DNA from: Lineus longissimus
Lineage: Eukaryota; Nemertea; Pilidiophora; Heteronemertea; Lineidae
Length of the DNA stretch: 64,000 nt
Reading direction: 5' to 3'
Assembly (NCBI RefSeq): GCF_910592395.1
Contig: NC_088310.1
Location: 24,815,491 to 24,879,490, forward strand
The translations under genes were made by a program, and so were the position numbers. Of the stretch, positions 24,201 through 35,800 are shown one piece after another (positions within the stretch are counted from its first letter, which is position 1; the number at the start of each line of letters is the position of its first letter). Below the pieces are notes generated by a model that worked only from the letters and a program-made list of their open reading frames with translations, ran no database searches and was not told the DNA's origin.

Positions 24201-27200
24201 AATGGTTGGTTGAACAACACTTGTACTGCAGAGTATCAAGACAGTGATCTGGAGTAATTTATCATAGGTTGGAATAGTTTGTCCTACCACCTACCCTCTG
24301 GGGTCATCCCTGCCTCAACACAGTTTTTAAAGCGGCAGAATTTACAGGCATTTCGAGTTGCCAGGGTAATTGAGCAATTGCCAGCCTTAGAACAGCTATA
24401 TCGGTATGAATCTCTTTCTTTGATTGTCCGTCGGAAAAAACCCTGGAAATAAACAGCGTTTAAATCTTTAGCTTCTGTAGACATAATGTTGCCTTTACCA
24501 ACCGCCAGGAAAACCACTTTATACCATAATTTTTTAAAAGTTAATGTTAAAGTTTGTTTTCTTATATAGCACTGATCCATGAACACTTTGCCATCCCAGA
24601 GCATCCCGGGAATGTTAATGAGCAGCTAATCGCCACTCACTTAGTCTGACCTTCAAAGTCTTTTGGGAAAGAACAAAGTGCCTCAAAGAGGTTCAAACCA
24701 AGGATCTGTGTGCCGATATACTGAGGCTAAAGTGGCTAATGGAGTCCAGAGAGGGATGAATTAATTTCTGCTTTTGTGACTTCAAGGTATTTTGAGAAGG
24801 ACCCTTAGACGTACCTTACAGCCTTCACATGTGATGGCACCAAAATGGAACCCTGATGATGGAGCACCACAGACTTTACATGGAATGTGCGAGATGTCTG
24901 CATCAGCAGACAACAGTGGATCAGTACCTACAAATAAACATAGGGCGCAGCATCAGCAAACACACAAAATCAACTCAATTTCTCTTGGAATGTTTTCAAT
25001 CAATCTTTTTGTAACAAAAAATATGATCTTTACCAAGAGATTTTTGCAAAATCTGTGATGTCCTCTTGGAAATAATCTCCCTAAATCTTTTGTGACAAAA
25101 AATATTGCCATGAATATGAGGCATTTTGCCAAAACATTTTCTTAAGTTGGAAATCAGAACAAAAAAACACGTTAACAAGCACATGCGAAAAGCATCAATG
25201 GCATGGAGATCAATTTATAATCATTTCTCTTAAAAATAAGATTTTGTCCTTGATAATCTTTGTTAGTATACTAACCTGGTTTTAGCATGCCTATAAAAAG
25301 ACACCTCTGGTAGCGGCAGTGTTGACATTGCGTGCGAGACTCCTTCGTGATAAGGCACGATTGACTTTTCGAACACACATATTTCATAGCACCGTTCTTA
25401 GTACTCCGAATGAAGAATTTCTGAAAAGAGAAATAAAAATGAAAACACATGAACATTTTTGGGAGAAATTATCAATGGCTTGTTGTCAATGATGATAATG
25501 ACTGAACTTCATACTTAATTTTGAATGGCATTCTTTCATGTAAAAAAGCTCACTTTGGAATCTTTAATGACCTGTGAAAGCCAGGTTTTGGTGAGGTGGT
25601 CTCGAGTCTAAGTTCCCTTTATAATAATTGACCCAGATCACAAATTGTGCAAGTTTTTCAAAACTTTCTGAACAAGTTATGATTACAATACTTTCCATTT
25701 GGAAGACTTAATGATGATGTGAAATTTGGTCCTTTATACAAAACACACTCAACAAATCGTCATTAAATTTTTGTGAACTTTTAAACTGAAAGATCAAGGA
25801 TGCCATTGACGCACACACTTGAATCAGCTAAAAAAATATCATCGAGCATGTGCCAACAACCAGTGTAAGGCCATGGGAATTATTAATCCTGTTTACCGTC
25901 CACCTCCCGCATGGGTTCTGAAGGAACATGAAATATTTTCATTATTTTAAAAAAAATCTATTTATTTTATTGTTGCCATCATTTTTTTATTTAAATAATC
26001 TTTCGAGTGGTTCATCTTTACCTTAAATGATTGAAAAACACAATAAAAACTTGGCAGGGTAGGCTCTTCATCATAATAATGACATTTTTTCAATGCCTCA
26101 TGTTGATGACCGACCTGATTTCCATTTACTGGAACTTGCTGAATCGCGTGTTTTGACCAGTAAATCAGACTGTAAACCGATAATGAATACCGTAATGAAA
26201 AATGAAAAAAAGTCTCATCATCTTTTTAAATCTCTCGGACGGTAAACAGGATTAATCATTCCCATGGCCTAATAAGGTAGACATCATTATTCCTCTTCTT
26301 TACAATAGGCTGTCCTTAGTGCAGATTCAAAGGTTCCATTTTTAAGATTTAACAGCTTATAACAGGTGATATTGATTTCTCTATTGAACTTCATCCAAGC
26401 TGTAATTTACTTTCAATGACCCAAGTTGAAGCATACTGTACTGAGCAGACATGATGTCTGTCTCCACAGTCACATTCACCAACCAACCTGTCCGTGAGAG
26501 GTGCAAAATCAATAACTTATGTCAAATATGAGAGCCTGATTACCATTATTTTACACCATTCAGCAAATTGGGCAAATTGAAACATTCTAACGCCCACACT
26601 CAAGGCTATAGGAAAGTGAAGTAGTGGAGGGCAACCGTTGTGCTATTGCCACTGTGAGACCTAAAAACATCCATATCAGGTGCACAGTTGCCTGCAGCGT
26701 TATCACCAAGAAGGATCGCTTGAATCAGACAGGCCTTCCAAAAATAACTTTAACTACCAAAAATAAAAATCGCGAAAAATATTTCTTTCATTGGAAAAAG
26801 ATTAAGAAATTCCGTAACCCACCAACATAAAAATTGTGAAAATCTGTATTTTTTTCAGAAAATTCTGCAAATCAGAAAAATTAACTGGCATGACCATAAG
26901 GCAGTTTACAGCAGCTGTTGGACGGACAAGCAGACCATTAACTTTTATCATCACATGTAACAGTCCTGTATAAATAATGGGTAATCAATCACGAGGTCAT
27001 GATGTCCTATTGACACATAAACTTGTAGATAAGACATTTTAAATAGCATGCACTACATGTATCAAGGACATGGGAGTGGCACCGCATCAGGTAACAAATT
27101 TAAATGTCAAGGTGTCAAGAGGTGTTCCTTAAAGTGAGTCATATGATCTCATCTCTGGGTTGTATTGCCTTTTCCAAGCCAAATGTTGAACTGACAGAAT

Positions 27201-30200
27201 CAGAATCAAATCAGAATAATGCCATGTTCTAAATCCTGTAAATTACAGTGACCATCAAATCAGCCAATCAGAACCTTGCGCAACTTATTTGATGCATGCA
27301 TATAGCCTATTCGTCAAGAGAAAATCAACCACACTGATGTCACTGTTCAGAATTACAAAAAAAACTATCAGAGAGCTGTTTATTCATTGACAAAGTGTAG
27401 TTCATCGTGGATGGAAGTTAAAATTTGTGTTGCCCTCAATCTCTGTCATAAGAATAAATATATCAAAACCATTGTTTCATTATAAAGGTTGATGTAAGTT
27501 GTCTACCATGTTGGGCACAAAGGATGCATCTGTCGACATTTACCAATTAAAAGATTCCTCTCCTTTCTGCTTACCTTACATGCTTCACAAACGTAGGCGC
27601 CGCAATGGAATCCCGAAGCAACATCACTGCAAACCTGACAGGACACTTTCTCGATCTCCTTCTGGTACTTGGTACGCTTCGCTTTCGTATTCGACGGCGA
27701 GTCAATGTTCAAATCGAGTGACGTGCGTTTCCCTTGCAGCACACGGACACTGGAATCACACGAATCTAAACTCCTGTCACTGTCCAAGAGAGGAGAATTT
27801 TGATGAAACCCTGAAACCTGACCATGTGACTGACTACATTCCTGGTTATCTTTTTTTTCCTGTTTAATATTCCGTAATATGTCCTCATTGACACAATGGA
27901 ACTGTTCCGTGGGCACATCATGAGGTAACTGTTGTGCATTTTGAGGCATTTGATTCTGAAAATGTCCATTACTGTGGGGTCTACTTATCAAAGAGTTGAC
28001 CTGAGACGACGGTGTCCCCATTGAAGGCAACGCTGGGTGAATGAAGCGTGGAATGGCAGGATTAGATGGGTATTCACCAAAGTTATTCCCAAACGGACTG
28101 AATTGCCCGTCAAAGTATCCCGGCGCATCGTTCATGGAGCGATTTGGATCGTAACCCCATGGCTCCAAACTTGGTGCAATAAAAGTTGGACTGCACATTA
28201 TGTAGTCTGTTTGATATTGATCCCGCTTTTGGGTGCTGGGAATCGAAACTGGATCCCTCAAATGTCTTGGGAACTTAAGCCCTCCAGTCAAATGGGGACG
28301 AGGACTTGGTTCCCGACTCATCGGTATAGACAACATCTCATTTTCAAAACTTCCAGGATTCATTGGTTGATTTTGATTTGAATGCGCGATGATATCCTTT
28401 GATTGTTTATTCAAATTGGACGCCGTACCAAAATCTATTGGTCTGAATGGAGTTACATCTTGCGGTTGTGATGAATATGGGCAAGGGTCAGGTGGTTCCC
28501 GCACCCGTTGTCTTGAATGCTCCTCTGATTGTCGGATAGTTTCAGCTATCGTTTCTTTCACCGGCAAACATGGACGATGATCCTCTGAAGTGTTACGATT
28601 GTCTGAATTTGACCTTGAGGTAAATGCCTGATATGAACAAACATTTTCAAACTGCCGCATGTCTCTCACCGATTTTGGGGACTCGGCGAATGATTTATAC
28701 ACATCTTTCCCTCCATTTCCATCACAGTCACCTTCAGATAAATACAAGTTCCTATGATCACTCTTTTCATCTTCATGTGGTCGTACTGAAGAACGACTCA
28801 AATTTGGCGACTGCAATTTCCCCCACATATCAACATGTTTCTGGTGGTTTCTTTCCTGCAACTGTTCTTCAGAAACCGCATATGGGGACACTGTATCTGC
28901 ATGCTCAACAGAGCAACCCTGATAGTATCCCACTTTTGAGTTATCCTCTTTAACAGGTTCTCCAATAGAATGCCGTCTGCCCGAGTCTCTCCCTGAACTA
29001 TCACAACTTTCCCTATGATTCCATGCATTGGATTGAGCAGGCATTTCCTTTAACATCTCTTGATCACCCTGACCTTTCACACAACCATGTCCATCATCAA
29101 ACCCCTGCATATTATTTTTATTTGACAAATCAATCGTACTTTTACCATCAGTCTTGGCATTAGCCAGAAATGCCTCTCTTGAAATTAAAGCCGTGTTACT
29201 ATTAGACAAAAGATAGTCACTGAAATCAGTCTTACTAGAATAGCCAGAATCCAACTCAGCTTCATCGATATGGACAACCTGCGCCCCAGGTTGAACACTA
29301 TATGGGGTGTTTGGTTCGACATATGGTGTCCTAGGTTCAGAGCATGGGGTTTTAGGTTCATTACTGTCAACCGACTTTGGCAACCTCAAATCGATGATAG
29401 GTTGACTACCATCAACATTACGTTGTATCTCTGGCCAATAGGGTCTCTTTGACCCATCCTGATCATTCCATTGGGAGCCTCCACTCCCAGGAGACTCCAA
29501 ACTTTGAGGCGTATGCAGTTCAATACTCTGTGCCATGGGAGAATTTATGACACTGAGTGGTGTCTGGGCACCACTACTTGGAGTCCATGGAGCACTATAA
29601 GGCGGTTTTGGTTCATTGTTAGTTTCACTGTAGGGAGTACTTGGATCACTGTAGGGCGTTCCAACATCACTGTACGTTGTTTGAGGATCACTGTACGGTG
29701 TTCGGGGATCACTGTATGGTGTTTGAGGGTCACTGTACGGTGTTTGAGGGTCACTATAAAGAGTTTGTGGTGCAACGCTTAAAGGTGTTCCAGGTTCGCT
29801 GAAGGATTCAATACTAACCGGTGTACGGGGATCAAAATGTGATGGATGGGACCTGCCATTATGTAGAATGCGCTGATCATGTATACTTCTTCTCTTTTCA
29901 TTTGACTTTGGATTGACACACGGACGGTCACGAATTTTCTCTAAATGTTTTGATAGTTTCTGACTGCTAACGCTGTCTTCATCTTGGGTATCTGAGTCAC
30001 CCAATTTTGGAATCTTCTCCCGCCTCTGATGGCGGAATTTTTTATGAGCATGTCTTCCCGAATGATCCACACCACTCCCAGATGACAACACCTCTTTCGG
30101 TAGCGCAATATCCAAGGGTATACTCCATAATGTCTGTGACCCCTTATCTTCAGTATTATTACCTGAACAGTCAGACGAATATTCCTTTTCCTGTTTGTCT

Positions 30201-30406
30201 GAACCTGATGGAATATTTCTCTCCATAAGGTCATGCACATATCCACTCATGAGGCGAGCCTTTTTTGGTATATCATTCCCATAGTCATCCTGTCCCTTGC
30301 ATGCAGGCAAAGGTGGAGAGAGCTGTGACTGGATAGACTGGGTAGGGGAAGCAACAAGGAGAATCTTTGAAGACGGTGGGCTGAACATTTGATGTGAATT
30401 CTGCAT
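21037..30406 (-). CDS. 2DBD-NR: Nuclear receptor with two DNA-binding domains (2DBD-NR), complete coding region in 9 exons
   Basis: Ligand-type nuclear receptor, expected to act in the nucleus as a DNA-binding transcription factor. Coding exons (minus strand): 30406-27575, 25420-25276, 24927-24815, 24442-24295, 23710-23430, 23095-22981, 22688-22413, 21555-21475, 21236-21037. Every junction is GT-AG and the phases close exactly, giving 1396 codons plus TGA. Residues 1-922 are a long, Ser/Pro/Thr-rich A/B region. DBD1 (about 923-992) has a CEACKK P-box and DBD2 (about 1009-1074) has CEGCKG; both have full Cys4 spacing in both fingers. The linker is 16 residues. DBD2 is followed by a C-terminal extension ([12 protein letters not shown]) and a Pro-rich hinge. 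The LBD (about 1145-1396) contains [11 protein letters not shown], matching the helix 3-5 signature, and the AF-2 core LFTEMF (1376-1381). Two DBDs in tandem define the 2DBD (NR7-type) group of protostome receptors. Exon joins are inferred from splice consensus, not from transcripts. The ligand and targets are unknown. Confidence 0.93.
21475..21555 (-). CDS. 2DBD-NR: 2DBD-NR exon 8: LBD helix 9 to 10 region
   Basis: 81 nt, phase 1 in and phase 1 out, acceptor catgttttcag, donor gtaagt. It encodes [20 protein letters not shown] then LQRYIE, which fits the helix 9 to 10 loop and helix of an LBD. It is supported mainly by frame continuity and splice consensus. Confidence 0.86.
22413..22688 (-). 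CDS. 2DBD-NR: 2DBD-NR exon 7: LBD core
   Basis: Acceptor attctccag and donor gtgagt. 276 nt, phase 1 in and phase 1 out. It contains the family signature [16 protein letters not shown] (the K-LP-x-DQI-x-L pattern) followed by central LBD helices, with [17 protein letters not shown] resembling the helix 7-8 segment. Confidence 0.9.
22981..23095 (-). CDS. 2DBD-NR: 2DBD-NR exon 6: LBD, region leading to helix 3
   Basis: Acceptor cactcttgtag and donor gtaagg. 115 nt, phase 0 in and phase 1 out. It encodes [12 protein letters not shown] to LRFAKKLP. The FAKKLPGF junction with exon 7 matches the conserved helix 3 segment of nuclear-receptor LBDs. Confidence 0.88.
23430..23710 (-). CDS. 2DBD-NR: 2DBD-NR exon 5: DBD C-terminal extension, hinge, start of LBD
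   Basis: Acceptor tttttcctctgcag and donor gtgagt. 281 nt, phase 1 in and phase 0 out. It begins [12 protein letters not shown], the basic C-terminal extension typical after a DBD core, then a Pro/Thr-rich hinge with repeated PSTP/PTPIP motifs and a SUMO consensus VKKE (residues 1141-1144). It then enters an acidic helix of the early LBD. Confidence 0.9.
24295..24442 (-). CDS. 2DBD-NR: 2DBD-NR exon 4: second zinc finger of DBD2
   Basis: Acceptor ttatttccag and donor gtaggt. 148 nt, phase 0 in and phase 1 out. It starts [10 protein letters not shown] and has C-x5-C-x9-C-x2-C (CSKAGNC...CKFC), then [14 protein letters not shown] donor four bases further on (gtggta) would break the frame into exon 5, so 24295 is preferred. 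Confidence 0.93.
24815..24927 (-). CDS. 2DBD-NR: 2DBD-NR exon 3: inter-DBD linker and first finger of DBD2
   Basis: Acceptor tgtttatttgtag and donor gtacgt. 113 nt, phase 1 in and phase 0 out. It encodes a short acidic linker ([15 protein letters not shown]) and the finger [22 protein letters not shown]. The P-box CEGCKG is the standard one of NR1-like receptors. Confidence 0.94.
25276..25420 (-). CDS. 2DBD-NR: 2DBD-NR exon 2: second zinc finger of DBD1
   Basis: Acceptor ctcttttcag and donor gttagt. 145 nt, phase 0 in and phase 1 out. It reads on directly from CEACK as [10 protein letters not shown]. The finger has C-x5-C-x9-C-x2-C spacing (CSKSQSC...CQHC) followed by [10 protein letters not shown], the usual end of a nuclear-receptor DBD core. 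The donor sits right after GMLKP plus one base, as in exon 4. Confidence 0.93.
25868..26270. mobile_element. Long-TIR MITE in the first coding intron of 2DBD-NR
   Basis: About 400 bp with 34-bp inverted ends matching at 33 positions: aggccatgggaattattaat then cctgtttaccgtcc at the left, and its complement at the right. TA lies at both edges (25866-25867, 26270-26271), suggesting a Tc1/mariner-type insertion. The interior is AT-rich and non-coding. Confidence 0.7.
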
Positions 30407-30448
30407 TGCACTTCAAAAGGGGATTCCTTTTGTTCATCATCAAGAGAC
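27575..30448 (-). CDS. 2DBD-NR: 2DBD-NR exon 1 (first coding exon): A/B region and first finger of DBD1
   Basis: One uninterrupted exon with 944 codons. It begins after a strong acceptor (tgctgtctttccag, AG at 30449-30450). Three consecutive in-frame TGA codons precede ATG 30406, so the start is fixed unless another 5' splice pattern is used. The 42 nt before the ATG are 5' UTR, so at least one non-coding exon should lie upstream. The exon ends after the codons for CEACK at the donor gtaagc (27574 downward), phase 0. It encodes Ser/Pro-rich, probably disordered sequence with heptad repeats (residues 193-300 and 353-370), a SUMO-type IKQE (847-850), a basic stretch KAKRTKYQK just before the DBD, and the first zinc finger CQVC...CEAC (923-943). 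Confidence 0.92.
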
Positions 30449-32503
30449 CTGGAAAGACAGCAAGGAAAACACTTATAACATTCATTAGGGAAAGGTGCAT
30501 CCAGGAAAACAGCTGTGGAAGGAAACAGAAATAACAGAAATCGGCACTTTGACGTCATCCCGATAAGTGACACGTATTCCCGTTGAGGAAGGATCGAAAA
30601 TTATTAAAGAATTTGGCTATTTTGAGACATATTCTGTGATCAAAAGTTTAACCAACTCTGAATTGATAAATGAAGATGAATACTTAGGCTATAAATGGAG
30701 AGGAAGAAGTACAAAAAATTACATACAGAAAAAGTCCATATATTTTGAATACTATAGTATCCCCAGTGTGGGAGGCCACAACATGTATTCTACCACATGG
30801 CGTGACGTCTGAGTTTTTTAAGAATCAAATACGAAATCCAATAACACCCACCACAATATAAACACTCTTGTCACCAATGCATGTGACACGTGACAAGTGA
30901 CAATTAAGTACTCAAATATACCATGACATAATATTGACTCAGAAGCAGACAAATGTTCCACGAGCTAGAGATGACAAAAGATTTTTTTAATCGACCCAGA
31001 TACTCTCATTTTTAATATTCCTGACAAAAAATTATCAATACTTTTCTTATTTTTTCTCTCCTTTTACCTGGATTCAGATCTCAATCCATGCCAAGGTGGC
31101 CATGATAAGCTATGATTTTATACAGTCATATGCGCAAATTCTTCATTCCAACCAAGATATAGACACACATTACAAGTGAAAGAGATTTCTAGGTCAAGAT
31201 ATTTTGTTAATTCTTTAGACAGTGTTCTCAAGACAGTGTACAGAACTGTGACATTAATTCGAGAAGATGATCAACCAGTAATAAGAGCTGTCCTGCAAGT
31301 GGGTTTGCCACAGCATTTTCTGAATTTAGTGCACAGATCTATGCTATAATTTCAGGGTGTATATTGCATGCGGTCATGCCCGCATATCGGTTATCTCACT
31401 TTGAAATTTCACTCAGTCCGCCCTTTTTGCGGTTATAGTCTGGAATATGGCAATCCAAAATGTCCCCCTGGCGGCCATATTGAATCTCAATGTTCACCCA
31501 AATGTGATGGAAAATGTTACAGGGCACCCGACAGGATGTCATATACCACTGTAACTATTCTGGTGAGTGTAAAATGAAATTGTAGGCTATGGTAAAAGTC
31601 GTGAAGTCGTTTGATAAAATATTTCTATTGTTTTTGAAGCAAATGAGGCAAAACCAAAGAAACCATGCACATTAACATTCCCACGAAGACGGAACAATAT
31701 ATTATGGGAATCAATTGATGTAAAACCTTTATTCCTCCAATAAGATAGGCACAAGTGTCCAGACTTATAGAACTCTTCTTCTTATATGGATGGACAAGTG
31801 CCATCAAAGCAAACCAACATGATCACAAAGACTTAAAGGAGTACGCTGTGCGTGATTAAGTGCAGGAAAATAACTCCGATGTGCAGTTATTATGCATACG
31901 AAGTTGCTGACATTTGGTATTTAAAGTATTTAAAGTATTCGTATATTTGTCTCCACAATAACAATGCTGAAAATTACATTTGGTATGTATTCAAGCAATT
32001 TGGAAATTTTCAAATTCAATTACTAATTTTTAACAAACGGTGTAGGCCTTTAAAAACCAAGCACCAGCATTGGATGAACACGGATCAATTTAGTGATACT
32101 ATACCTTGGGAGCTGAAGATTGATTACTCAGCTGTACTAGGTAGTAGATAACCAATAATCGTGGCTCCTTCTGAGGCCACATGCAGAATAATATCACATT
32201 AATATATCCCCCCCCCTATTTTACGACAGGTGACTATATCTGAGGGTAGATTTCCCCCCTCCAACCAACTCCATGATCCAATCCATTATCACACGAACCC
32301 AATACTACATTTCACCAGTTTTTGAGACATAGTCTGCAAGAAAAAGTAACAAGCAGATTGAATGGGACATGAAATCAGCCAATTTGTCTGGTTCACTCAA
32401 AAATGAAGAAAGGAGTGTCTTTCTCATGTTGCAAGGAAGACTTACAACACAGCAGTTTTTTGCACCGTTGTATAGATAGAAGTCTCAAATAATTTGACTA
32501 TTA

Positions 32504-32890
32504 CTGCGCTTACACCACGAAATATTGGTGGACCAATTGCACGTACACCACCACATTGCCGCGACAAATTGGTTCGGCAAGCCATTGCCGATACAAATTG
32601 CCGGGCAAATTTGTCCCACCAAGCTTGATGGTCCAAATTCGCCCGGCTTGTTAAAAGCTTGGCTTTGTCGCGGTGTACGCGCAAATGGATCGGCAATTAG
32701 CTAGTTAGATGGTTCGGCTCCAGGCAGCGCTTTCGAAATGGCGCTTTCTGCTTATTGTTTGCGCGCCATCTGTTGCCGGATTTTATAACTAGCTGCAGCA
32801 CTGGTGTAGGCGCTAGGTGGATTTTCAATGGTGCGGCATTGGTTCGCGAACCAAGATTGGTGGTCCATTTTCAGGTGGTGTACGTGCGGC
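32504..32890. mobile_element. PIF/Harbinger-type MITE, copy 1
   Basis: 387 bp flanked by TTA on both sides (32501-32503, 32891-32893). Terminal inverted repeats are CTGCGCTTACACCAC and, from the other end, GCCGCACGTACACCAC. It is homologous along its length to the copy at 41469-41876. Three-base TWA target duplications are the hallmark of PIF/Harbinger elements. No transposase is encoded. Confidence 0.8.
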
Positions 32891-35800
32891 TTATATGACC
32901 TCAACCAGGCATATATTTTCAATATCTTGTATGCACCAGTACTCTTCTAATCTTCCTGCTTATACTGAGTTATGCAAGTGATTTATCATCTCATTCAGAA
33001 CTATCTGCAATAATGACTGAAATGTCTCATAAACCATCTAGATAATGGAGGTACATGTAACATGGTATCATTTGTTACATTGCAGTGATTGAAAAAACAA
33101 ATGAATCTGTCAATTGTTATCTTAACAGTTGTTCATCATCCAATTAGGATTGGAGGGGACGACCCTCTCATAAATTGGTTAAATGGAAATGATGATGAAA
33201 GGAGATGATGAGAAAGGTCTCTATGTTCATTAATCAATGATTGGTGTGATCCCTACATCCAAATCAGTTAAGAGTTTTGCAAACATTAGCAACTTATGTG
33301 GTCTGTACGTAGCTATGACAACACGACAATTGATTTAACCAATCACATCCACTTACAATCATCATGCTGTCATGGCTGCCTGGCAGGTTACAGCAACATT
33401 TGCAGAGCGAGATACCTGCTGGATCCTTTAAGGTTGACAAAACACCGCAAGTTTGGAACCAGGCCAGCAAGACCAAAGTCTCAAACTAATTGCTTGTTTT
33501 CGCCTGCTATAGATACAAGATCTGCTGAGCAATGGCACTGGAATTGATCTTGGTACGACGTGCCTCTGAGCAGGCAAAATTGGCCAAAAAAGGAAATATG
33601 GACCTTTCACGACAACTTTCTGGCAGCTAGGCGGGATATTAATATTTGATCACCTGAAGAACACAATACACTATCCAATTTGCAGAACATGACAAACATG
33701 GATTGAGACAGTAACAGAGCATTAAGGAACCATTACAAATCATAAATCCAATCCAATCCAATGAATATAAATGTTTTGATGTTTCATCCAAATCACATCT
33801 TATCAACTAATAAAACACATGGCAAATGAGTATAAACAAATCATCAGACCTTATATAAGCAACGGGGTGAGTTAATTTGGAGAAGTTGGAAAGCCCTGTA
33901 TTCCATTGAATTCCCCCTCTACCTGGCGTGTCAGTATAGCTTCTCTCCAATATGGAAATCAATTTGGAGACTTGAATTGTCAATGGAAGATACAGTGGTA
34001 CTTCATGACAAACAATATGCTTCATGTCTACACAATTTGTAGAAAATTGCATGATTTTATCAGCCGCTGTTTTCTCCTCCTGTGACCTAGATTGCTTTGA
34101 ACATTGATTGGACAGCATCTCCTGTGAAGTCAACGGTGTGCACATCACACTGGTCTAACTGCCTCGGGGTATGTGGGCCGAATGGGTATTCACTGACAAG
34201 AGAAGGTTATTACACAAACATCTTCTGGACATGAACAAGTGTCACATAAAAACTTCGATTGATATTCTAAACAAAGCCTCTGCAGGTGCACTATTTTAGA
34301 CACTCATCAAGGAACAGCTGATGTGAGGAGACTCACGAACGTGGGTGTTCAACAAAGACAACTACTATAACACCAGATAAGGGATCAATGACAAGTTTAC
34401 TAAGGCTGGGTCAACACTGATGTTCAGCTGATAAAATTTTTAAAGACACAGGGACATATAAAACTAGACGTAAGGGGGAGCTCGTTCCCAGCGTATGCCC
34501 CCCCCCCCACCGCTGTGCGGGCATGGTTCCGTCAGTTAGTCGATGAGCTTGTGTTTTCAGGTAACAAATGTGACAATTCTCAGACTCCAATCAATTCACT
34601 CCAGCAGGTATTTGCGAATTCCAATAATTCGCTTAAACAATCAAATAAAATGGGTGCCACCTGTGATTATAATTGTTGCTATGTGCGTCAAACGAACTCC
34701 TGCCTGTCAGTAAAACCCGGTAACTGATGGGTTTGATATTGAATGCAGATTACTGCCATTACAGATATCAGATTCTTGTCCTCACAACGACCAGCGGATG
34801 TTTCTAGCATGCAGCCATGATCTCAGTGATATAAAAACTGCTTGTTAGCAGTGCAATTTACTCATTAGCCAGCTCTAGAGAAACATGTATAGAAATGCTA
34901 CTTAGATATTTCAGAACAGCCACTCTTTTCAAGACATGGTTCCGACTCATCTTAGAACAGTTCTTACCTTTATCAGTCTCCAAGCAACGCATTTCTGCAG
35001 TAGCCACATCCCAGTCCAGTTCGCAACCAAGAGTACAAGTACTTCATCTGTAATGATAAAATGTTATATCTGATAAGGAAACATTGGCAAAGGATGCTCA
35101 AAAACCTGATCAAACTGTTCAAAGATCAGTTCAGATTGTTCAAAGGACAGTGTCGGGGAACAAGAAAGAAATCTGGGTGGTGATTGTGAAGATATCTTAA
35201 AAATCAGGTATATTATGACCAACAATCAGGATTTTATCTGACGAGGAGAAAAATGATAGAAATTTTCTTTGGAAAGTCTAACTCAGATTGTCACAAATAC
35301 ATCATGTTGGAATGGGGATTTTGGACCTATTTGATATGATCAGGAATTCAAAGTGGCAATCACCCACTTTCTCCGCCTTCATTTTCGAGATGGTCCCTAA
35401 CATGCTCATAACTGTGGGCGAACTCGAAGTTTTGGCGACACCACCCGACAGCGAAATGTCACATATATTGTCAAGGGAAATCATTCCATAAGTCGACCAA
35501 ATGAACTTGTGAAAGTAATCAGACGATCACATTTTGATGAGAAATGGAACAATGATTGAACCAAGCCATGGAGACTTTTCATATGATTAACCAAGAGTCA
35601 ATTCGAGAGTCAGTCTCTGATGGCATAATTTGCATTCAAATTGAAAAATAATAGTCACCGAAGTGCCTCCATTTAGAGAACAATGTTTTTCACGTTTGAG
35701 GTGAATGCCTTCGTTTCATATTAGAGATGAAGAAGTTGCGAGTTTTATTCTCATGTGATCAACCAGCAGTACCTTCTGTGGTTTGTTTTCAAAAATACTG

